A stretch of 16,225 bases of DNA, taken from positions 1 to 16,225 of the forward strand of contig LSSL01006692.1 of NCBI GenBank assembly GCA_001953115.1. Reading direction: 5' to 3'. A program made the translations under genes and the position numbers. This document shows positions 8,763-16,225 of the stretch, in pieces. The notes under the pieces were generated by a model. That model had not been told where the DNA came from. It made no database searches and was given only the letters and a program-made list of their open reading frames with translations. Source of the DNA: Smittium mucronatum. Lineage: Eukaryota > Kickxellomycota > Harpellomycetes > Harpellales > Legeriomycetaceae. The stretch's first letter is position 1. Each line of letters starts with the position of its first letter.

Positions 8763-8930
8763 TTCAATGGAGAGAAATAATTTTTAGTCACAAAGGCTTT
8801 GTACCTTAAAATCTATATTTTCAAATTCTGTTACCTCCTTGGCTGGAGAGAATACACTCCGGCTTATATACCTTGGAAATCTGCAGAGAATCTAAACTGC
8901 TATGAATTAATAACGAATTTCCTAAAATAA
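8763..8930 (+). pseudogene. C-terminal chromodomain relic of element 2 integrase
   Basis: An open stretch ending at the TAA of 8928-8930 contains FKFCYLLGWREYTPAY, WKSAENLNCYELI and NFLK (8820-8927). It matches the chromodomain pattern YLVKWxGY...TWEPxENL...LIxEF. Two of three aromatic-cage positions can still be seen or guessed. The upstream strand (FQWREIIFSHKG, from about 8763) is in another frame. Chromodomains direct chromovirus integration to heterochromatin. The stop here is likely the natural pol terminus. Confidence 0.8.
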
Positions 8931-10654
8931 ATTCCCAGAACCCCCCCCTTCCCCTAAATTCTCTCGTAATATGTTATATGAACAAATTATATTAAATCAA
9001 AACCTTTTTTACTACCGAGAACACAACAGAGAAAATAAAAAAAATGAAGAGAAAAAACCATGACCAGATTTTAAAGTAGAGAAATTGTCGGTAATGATCA
9101 ATATAAAAGTGTATAGTTCAGTGAATAAGAGCTAAACTCCGATTTTCATTGGAAAATACTTTTTCTTGGATATCCAGAAATTATCTCATGTAGCAGCAAA
9201 CATTTAAATCCAAAAGCACCAGATCTTATATCCGCAAATAAAATAATTATTGAAATAACTATAGCTAACTCATAAGATGTATAAATTCAACAAAATATTA
9301 TCTGGAAGATTTTATCATCAAATCTCTCATATTTTAAAAAATTTCTCTCGCCATTACTCAAACCATGGTTGCAAACAATGAAATTCATGACTATTGCTGT
9401 TATACAATAAGAGCTACCATTATTTTCATAAAATTCAATTAATATTGAGATTGAAATTCTTTTAGATAGGAGATAGCTTTAATGAACCAATCAGCTCAAT
9501 ACACATAATAAGTAGCTATTCAAACATATTACGCCTTTCCGAAGTTTAATTAGATTCTCAAAACTGAAAACATATAAATAGGGAAGCTTATTTATGTTAG
9601 AATCGCTAAGATTTTCAGCTTGTCTAATTCCCTTGTTTTCATATTTTATATAATATCTTCAGTTTAGCTTTTAATATAAGATCTTACTTCCACTAAACCT
9701 AATAATTAGTGGCAGATCCCGGCCAAATATCATAAAAAATAAAAGAATTGATTGGAAAGAATTAAGTTTGAATCATGACCTAAATTTTAATTAGATCACT
9801 GAAACACAATTTAATATCAGGATTGTCCTTAAAAGAAAATTTAAAAAAATTCCCATCAAAATATAAAAATGAAACACTTCAATGAAAAAAGTTTATTACA
9901 CAAAATATGGATTCAGGTTTATAAGATCTGCACACATATAGCATTACTCACCACCATACACTATCCCAAGAAAGAAAAGCAAGTATATATTTTATTAAAA
10001 GTGTAAATATGGAGTCTTAGTTCTTCCATAGGAAGGCTAAGCTTCTCAACATAAATTACTCTTGTTTTTTTCCTAATAATAGTTTTAGTTTCAGTAAAAA
10101 TCATGCTGTTTATTATTTTATTTATAAATTTGAATCTTAAAAACACCATAGAAAAAATAATGAACTTTATTAGGTAATAAAAAAAAATAGACTTTTAAAA
10201 AAGGTAATTAAAATGAATTATGTTATTTTATTTCAGGGATACAAATTGAAGTTTAAAAATATCAAAAAAAAATTAAAAATACAAATAGAAATAGAAAACT
10301 AAATTTATTAATCCTTAGCTCTTGGACCAATTTCAAAGAAAAAAAATCAAAAATAAATATCCCTTTTTCCTAAAGAAAAGTAGAAAATAGCTTTAATCTA
10401 TTAGGCATATTCACGTCTTAAATGAATCGCCTAAAAAATAATCTAATCAGTTAGAGGAATTTTTAAAAGAATTCTAAAAAAAAAATTGAAAAAGACACAA
10501 TATGCTTTTTAAGCCTTTCTAAAATTACATATAAAATTTAGAAATAAATAAATAAACCATCATAACAGAAAGTATAGTAAAGAGATAAATTATGAAATAA
10601 ATAGATGAAATGATAAATTAAACATTAAATAAAAAATCCCAATCCCAGATTTGT
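8931..10654. other. AT-rich stretch with possible decayed 3' LTR of element 2
   Basis: After the pol stop comes a C8-TT-C4 run (8941-8954), then a purine-rich tract (9037-9058, GAAGAGAAAAAA) of the kind that precedes a 3' LTR, followed by TGACCAG at 9061. A good TATA box (9571-9580) lies about 135 bp before a possible LTR end near 9710. No second LTR copy is available to confirm the ends. From 9715 to 10654 nothing recognisable was found; the 62-codon minus-strand frame at 9961-10149 has no known motif. Confidence 0.35.
9571..9583 (+). promoter_or_regulatory. TATA-box-like CATATAAATAGGG
   Basis: This matches the TATAAATA consensus and stands out from the surrounding AT-rich DNA by its GGG edge. 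It lies where the promoter of a 3' LTR of element 2 would be. With no known transcript start, and in DNA this AT-rich, it remains tentative. Confidence 0.3.
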
Positions 10655-11530
10655 TGGGTATGAATTATATAAGAAACCCAATTTTTTTACGTTGAAATTA
10701 TCATTCGGAGTTATGATGAAGATTAAAATTGGAAAATTCTTGGAATGGGGTCTATAATAACTCTAATACGGAAAAAAATATATCAATGACGTAAATATTT
10801 ACAGGCCTATAGCACTCTATAAAACGGATGGAAAAAATACATGTTCTAAAATACTCTAAGAAATCCAGAAACTCCTAGAGAGAATTATTCGTTCCAATTA
10901 GTCATTATTCATAAAAAATAAAATTCGATTAGAGAAATTATTATTGAGATTTTTCCTAATAGAGAATAATATGGTTTAATTTAAAAAAATCAAAAGGTTA
11001 TCTTGCAGTTTTTGACCTGCAGAAGGTAAAAATAAATTATAATGTGAATATTTATTATAGTTTATAAGAAAATTATAATAAGCCCTTGTATTTATAAATA
11101 CATAAATTTTATCTATAACGAATAATAAACTATATTTAAAATAAATATAATTCTAATAGAGAAAATAATTATCATACAAGGTGTTATAAAATAGTATCCT
11201 TTATATCCAATCTTTCATAATATAACGATTGAGCTTCCATTATTTCATTTAAAAAAAAAAAGGGATAATATAGGCAACTGACCTTTTATTATATTTTTAT
11301 ACGCGAACTACCTACTTATTTTAATTTTAGGAGAACAATGAATTTTTTTTAATGAATTTGCTCTGTATTATTATTTATCAGTATCTATCGCCAAAATTAA
11401 TAATAGAAAAATAAACCAAATTAAAATATTTAAAGAGTGAAACACACTAAAAAATATTTCAATAATGGACTCAATATTACCTTTTAAATCACTGTCAATC
11501 CTGTTCGACTCTATTGGAACGAACAAAAAA
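10655..11530 (+). pseudogene. LINE-type (non-LTR) reverse transcriptase relic
   Basis: Plus-strand frames give the RT blocks of a non-LTR retrotransposon in order. GKFLEW and GSIITLI lie at about 10730-10770. NIYRPIALYKTDGK is at 10794-10835, matching the N-YRPI-LL-DGKI block. GYLAVFDLQK is at 10996-11025 and carries the first catalytic Asp. QGVIK-YPLYPI lies at about 11177-11211, for QGxxQGCPLSPxL with a stop in the middle. LLYFYTRTTYL lies near 11289-11320, where the ADD box should be. FKSLSILFDSIGTN is at 11483-11524, for the FKYLG block. The spacing between blocks agrees with LINE RTs. Many stops and frame changes show long decay. No endonuclease domain could be read upstream. Confidence 0.75.
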
Positions 11531-11798
11531 TAGTGGGAAATAAAATAGAAAAGCAAATGATAAGCTGTAAAAAGGAAAATATATCAATAAAGGGAAGAAA
11601 TTTGGTGAAAAAAAAGCCCCTCTCATTGAAAATATATTAATTAAAAAATATTACACCATTAAAAAATTCATTTATCTAAAGAATAAAAAATAATAAAAAA
11701 AGGATATAGTTTGAAGGGAGAGTCATAATATCTCGTTGGCTGTAAAGCTAATATAAATAGAAATTATTTCCTATTTAATTCTGTGAAATACAAAAAAT

Positions 11799-11861
11799 AT
11801 TTGTTATTTGTTATTTGTTATTTGTTATTTTTTATCTGTTATTTGTTATTTGTTATTTGTT
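11799..11861. repeat. Tandem heptanucleotide repeat (ATTTGTT)9
   Basis: Nine exact 7-bp units fill 63 bp. Seven are ATTTGTT; units five (ATTTTTT, 11827-11833) and six (ATCTGTT, 11834-11840) carry changes. It lies about 270 bp after the last LINE block. LINE 3' ends sometimes carry short tandem repeats, so it could mark a tail, but plain slippage is enough to explain it. Confidence 0.9.
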
Positions 11862-13859
11862 AAAGAGGTCCCATTATATTAGAAATAAAAACAGCGAGAA
11901 TTGGTCGGATTAGTTTAATAGGAAAAAGGAGAAAGGTTAAACCTACTTCTTCATAGTTAACCTGTAATTCGAATCAGCTTGAATTTAAGTTAGGGGATAT
12001 AAGAAGAGGATGTTTATCCTGAAGAATTTTTTAGTGTAGGATAATCATAAAAAATTTCATAAGATATTTTAATTGCTGTCTCATAATTATAAGTATTTAA
12101 AACTCAGGGATATAAAATAAAATATAAACTAATACCAGATTTTTATTGATTACTTGTATTAAGATAGTACTAATCCCATATTTTTAATATTGATAAAAAT
12201 TGTAAAAAAAAAATTCAAAAACATATAAACAATCAAAAACCATTCAGCAAGACAAAACTTAATCACAAGGGATAAAAAACGGATACAATTAAAAGCTGAA
12301 GAATGGAAAAATTCAATTAATAATCCTTTATAACCAGAAAGCAATAAAGTCAGAAGAAACAAAGTCAAAAATGTAACATATATATGGCTCAGCGAAAATA
12401 AATATGTATATAAAAATCTGGAAATTCACTTAAAATTCGGAGGAATGGTACAAATATATAGAAACACGATTTAAATCTGTAATTATGAAATAGTCGAAAT
12501 TTTTATCGCATAGAGATAACTTTTTATGTAAAGATTATGCGACAAATATCATCCAATAAATATATAAAAAGTATTAAGATATAAAAATACTATTTAAATA
12601 ATAGTAACTAAAAAGATACCCTGTGTTTGGTAAATTTCCCAGCAATTTTATAAAAACCATAAAATGGCCCAAAATATTAATCAACCGTCCATAAATGAAA
12701 TAAATAATGGATATTGGAGGATTTTAAAATAAAAATAATTAAACCGACCCAAAGCTTATTAATAAGAAGGAAATATGACTAAGAAAAAATAATATTAATA
12801 ATTCTGGTAAATTATCTAGTTAATATAAAATAATACTAGAAGAATAATAATAATATATATCCACAATAATCTTAATCAAAATACCAATCATAATAGAAGT
12901 AGACACGAAAAAAATAAACGACAATGGTTTTGAAAAAATAATAATTATGTTAAAACCTAATATTTTTCAATAAAAATTCTGGTCGGAAATAAATAAATAG
13001 ATCAATAGAGCCTTTAAAAGGAGCCTCGACTATCTAAATTGAAACAGAAGGTTAAAAAATAAAAATATAGCTGAAAAAAAAGACTATTTTTTTATAATTA
13101 AAATTTTTTGTAATTTTCTGAAAAATAATTCCAGGTTATGAAAAATTGGATTTTACCCCTGTTATAATTTTAAAAAATTTGAATCTTTTTACAGTTATTC
13201 TTTTTCTATTTTTAAATTTATTTTTTTATAGTTCCAGATATCATTTTCTTATATTTATTTAAAATTTTAATTAAAAAAATTTTTAATAGTAAAATAAGTA
13301 AAAATATTAAACTTTTCGTGGCTAAAAATTTCCACTTAATAGTTTTCTAATTCATAAATGATGGTTTAAAAAAAATGTGTTAATAAAGCAAATAGAATCC
13401 CTAGTTTTTTTTATTAAAATCATCTTCTGGCCATTATAAAATTATTAAGAAAAGAAATAATTGGATAAAAACTAAATAATTTGATTTAGAAAAGATATCT
13501 AAAAACTAGAGAGTAAAATTACCAGAATTTATAAAAAAAAATAAAACAAAATTTTACTGCTATGAAAAAAATATAATAATGCTTTAATGTGGATTTGAGA
13601 GTAGGTTGGTATCACGATTCTGAAAAAAGAATATTATACTCGGAAATACGAGCTGAAAAATTTACCTAATCTAATATAAAATATTAGAAAAAAAATCATT
13701 GTGCTAACTAATGAACTCTTAAAATAATTTGAAATTAAAAATAAAATAAAATAAAATATGAAATTTTGATTTAGACGTACAGAATATAAACTATACGAGA
13801 GCAAACATTGTAATAAAATTAAAAACATGAAAATAATATACAAAATAAAAGTTTTGATT
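11862..13859. other. AT-rich desert without recognisable genes
   Basis: The sequence is dominated by A and T runs, A-rich on the plus strand to about 13080 and more T-rich to about 13350. Open frames of about 60-70 codons (for example minus 12159-12368 and 13634-13843) encode only low-complexity F, I, L, K, N and Y strings and show no motif. The part up to about 12500 may hold the decayed C-terminus of the LINE, but nothing specific can be shown. Confidence 0.5.
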
Positions 13860-14372
13860 CAGTTACATCAAATTTTTGGTGATATTATAAATAGCGGCAC
13901 TTATTTTGCAAATTATTCGTTACGATTGGGAGTCATATATTTTTGGTAAATTCTGAAAAAAATGCTAAAAGGTTATCTTATGTCTAGTATATGCACTCTG
14001 ACTCTTATTTTGAACTCATTATAGGAGTTTGTTCTTAATTTTATTAGGTATAACAAAAAAAAAATCAAAAAAAAATCCTCTGAAGCTATGAGTATAGTAA
14101 GTAGAAATTATACTATAGATATCCTTTGGATATTAAAAATTCTTTTGGGAAATATCTATATAATGGGGCTTGGTATACACTTGGAAAATCTGTTACCAGA
14201 TTCTGCTTCCCAAATAACTAAATTGATGGGTGTTTTTCACAAATTTTTGAGTAGAAAAAAATGCTGTTTTCATTTTTCTGAGAATTTGAAATACATCATG
14301 CAAAATTTAAAGCATAATTGGGTGACTTTACATAATCTAATATTTGCAAAATGCGGCAGACATAATTATTAA
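13860..14372 (+). pseudogene. Possible C-terminal fragment of another LINE
   Basis: A 94-codon open frame (14088-14372) is the longest in the right half and is less low-complexity than the others. Upstream in another frame GDIINSGTYFANYSL (about 13880-13924) resembles the block after KYLG in LINE RTs (LGxxIxSxGTxFxxHS). The open frame has VSRNYTIDILWILKILLG, like the VxxNTSxxALRxLLG helix near LINE C-termini. The evidence is two weak blocks in the right order. It would be a different copy from the relic at 10655-11530, which has its own FKYLG-like block. It could equally be chance. Confidence 0.3.
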
Positions 14373-16225
14373 TTTTTTTTACTGCCAAAAAAAAAAATTT
14401 AAATTCAATAACATAATTATAGAAAAAATATCAAATAATTTTTTTATGAGAAACAAAAACTGATTTGAGATGTACCAATGTTTTTTATATCTACAAATAA
14501 CGCTTTGTAAAAGTTTAGTAGGAATATAAAAGATCACATACCAGGATAAAATCAATAGCTCTATTTGGCCTCTTGATTTATCTAAAGAAATATATATGTG
14601 ATATATTTTAAGAGTAACATTACCTTTATTTTCAATTAAATATTTTAATAATATAAAAAGAAATTAAAGATAGTTCAAAGTTAGGTGCTTTTAAAAGAAA
14701 AGAAAAAAAATGTAATAGCTTTTTTTTTAAGTTTATAATTTTTGAATAAGTATCAGTTTTTATAACTTTTAAGCTGAAATATATTTGAGTTTTAAGTTTC
14801 AACCAATTTTTACTCTTATTTTGGGCTTATTTATTTGTCAAGTTTTGAAATTCAGTTAAAATGTTAAATTTTAAATTTTCCGGGAGGAGCCAAGAAAGCT
14901 GACTTTTATTTCCTATATATCTAAATTTGACATATTTTCAATAGCTTGTGTTATTTTTGCATCCTAATTACTATTATGTCTCTCGCTATTGCTCAAATTA
15001 TCTTCGTTCCACTTACTTCTATTATTAAAACTTTAGTAAATAGTTTTGTTTAATTATCTTTGGTTTTTTTTTGTAATTCATTTTGAATTTCTTTTATACA
15101 TAGAAATTGGTTTTCTTTTAACTCAAATAAAAAATTAATTTATGTGGTAATTCAATGTGGGAAAAAAAAACAAAATTGATTTTTTTTTCAATCTTTTTCT
15201 TTCTCTTCCTTTCTTTTTTTTTATTATTTGTCTTCTCATTTTTTTTATATTAATATGAAAACCAGTTCTTTTTTCTCTGCCGTATACTTTACCATGCGAC
15301 ATATAGCACTCTGAAAAATTTTATAGTCCAGAGATAGGAAAGATTTATTACTCCAAAAAATCTAGTTCGAAAATTTCGTTTTTTTATTTCAATAAATTTT
15401 GTAGTCTCAACGATACTTTCGTGATTCGTGCACCGTATTATCCAGTTGGATCTGAATAATTCTTTGAAATAACTTTGAGGATTATATGATTTTATTCGGA
15501 AGATTTGATTCATTAATTTATTTTTTAAAAAATGAACTCAATTTTTTATTGATACATATTTATCATTCATTGGAAAGATACATCTTATACATGAAAAAAA
15601 ATTACTATAAAATTAGAAATTTACCAATAAATAAAAAGTATTATTTGGGATAGAAAGATATTTTATACTCAAAATAAAATTTCTAGCAAACATAATAAAT
15701 TTCGAGAGCCCAAAATAAAATTTAAGAGTTCGTTTTTGAAAATGTAAAATTTTATTTAAGAGGGCATGTAATCATTTTTTATTCTGTATAAAACTATTAG
15801 CCAATTTTCATAAAAGTATTGAATAAAATTTCATAATTTTTTTTATGATGTTTTATATATTGGAAAATTTAAGTAAACTTGAGAAAAATTATAATTATTG
15901 ATATTAAATCTAAAATATATTAAATTTAACAGAATTATAATTGAGAATATTATGGAAAAAATATAAGTGGGTAAAAAATAATATTATGAAGAAAAATGAT
16001 TTTTAGGTGAAATAAATCTTTTAATACCATTAATTGATATTTATTATCGATCTCTCCGGTTTTTTTTTCTGTAATTTCATTCTAAATTTTATATTCATAT
16101 ATTTACTGACATTATCTAATATTTTCGGTAAATATGATATGTATTGTTTATTTTTCTTCTATTTCTTCTAATTGGAGTGGGTGAAAGCTAAAAAAAAATT
16201 TAATTAATTTTGATATCAGATTAAA
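14373..16225. other. AT-rich desert with a polypyrimidine tract
   Basis: No recognisable gene was found on either strand. A pyrimidine-only run of about 30 bases occupies 15192-15222, part of a longer T-rich block from 15178. The minus-strand 74-codon frame (15513-15289) has more mixed residues than its neighbours but no motif that I know. The less AT-extreme patch at 14880-15030 gives a Lys/Asn/Ser-rich peptide on the minus strand, also without a recognisable domain. Confidence 0.5.

Larger units (their letters stand above)
5455..8930 (+). mobile_element. Second, highly degenerate Ty3/gypsy chromovirus relic
   Basis: Reading across all three plus-strand frames recovers protease, RT, RNase H, integrase and a chromodomain in the correct Ty3/gypsy order and spacing over about 3.5 kb. 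Stops and indels occur every few dozen codons, far more than in element 1, so this copy is older. Gag is not recognisable. It lies head to head with element 1. A C-terminal chromodomain marks it as a chromovirus, a group common in fungi and plants, which targets insertion to modified histones. Confidence 0.85.

Noticed and set aside
8941..8954. C8-TT-C4 run as a polypurine tract (minus strand)
   Set aside because: Element 2 runs on the plus strand, where this is pyrimidine, and no minus-strand element borders it.
9708..9730. TGGCAGATCCC as a tRNA primer-binding site of a third element
   Set aside because: No tRNA 3' end could be matched with confidence, and no gag follows. The string may be chance.
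11799..11861. Telomere-type repeat
   Set aside because: ATTTGTT lacks the G run of known telomere repeats and is a single short interstitial block.
11371..13843. Minus-strand frames of 61-69 codons at 11371-11556, 12159-12368 and 13634-13843 as membrane proteins
   Set aside because: Their hydrophobic look comes from A/T-only codons (F, I, L, Y). The first overlaps the LINE relic on the other strand, and none has a motif.

Overview
The window is a stack of dead retrotransposons in a very AT-rich nuclear genome. No intact host gene, tRNA, rRNA or CRISPR array could be supported. The chromovirus-type Ty3/gypsy elements, the LINE-type reverse transcriptase relic and the A+T-dominated intergenic DNA suggest a fungus, possibly an AT-rich early-diverging lineage. 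The organism assignment is an inference and is not secure.

Region 1 (1-4681, minus strand) is a fairly young but inactivated Ty3/gypsy element. Reading right to left it has a 444 bp 5' LTR (4238-4681, ends TGTCA...TGACA), a primer-binding site that matches the element's own R region and not a tRNA, gag, protease, reverse transcriptase, RNase H and integrase. It leaves the window inside the integrase. The RT YIDD box and the integrase zinc-binding and DD35E residues survive, but stops and frameshifts break gag and pol. The LTR promoter is notable: it holds eight GAA/TTC-type pentamers in perfect 5-bp phase (a heat-shock-factor site), a second decayed array, and a TTACGTAA palindrome of the Pap1/Yap1 type.

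Region 2 (about 4682-9715, plus strand) holds a second, much older Ty3/gypsy element. Its pieces are visible only by reading across frames: protease (5455-5733), RT (6202-6795), RNase H (6892-7470), integrase (7690-8600) and a C-terminal chromodomain (8763-8930). Gag is not recognisable. A possible decayed 3' LTR lies around 9061-9712. The two elements are head to head, and element 1 probably inserted into or beside the older element 2.

Region 3 (about 9715-16225) is an AT desert with long A and T runs. It contains a plus-strand LINE-type reverse transcriptase relic (10655-11530), a nine-copy heptanucleotide repeat (11799-11861) and a weaker possible LINE tail (13860-14372). The rest shows no recognisable coding content.

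The parts therefore work together only as layers of transposon decay. The best biology is in the element 1 LTR, which combines a stress-type promoter with a Tf1-like self-priming signature.
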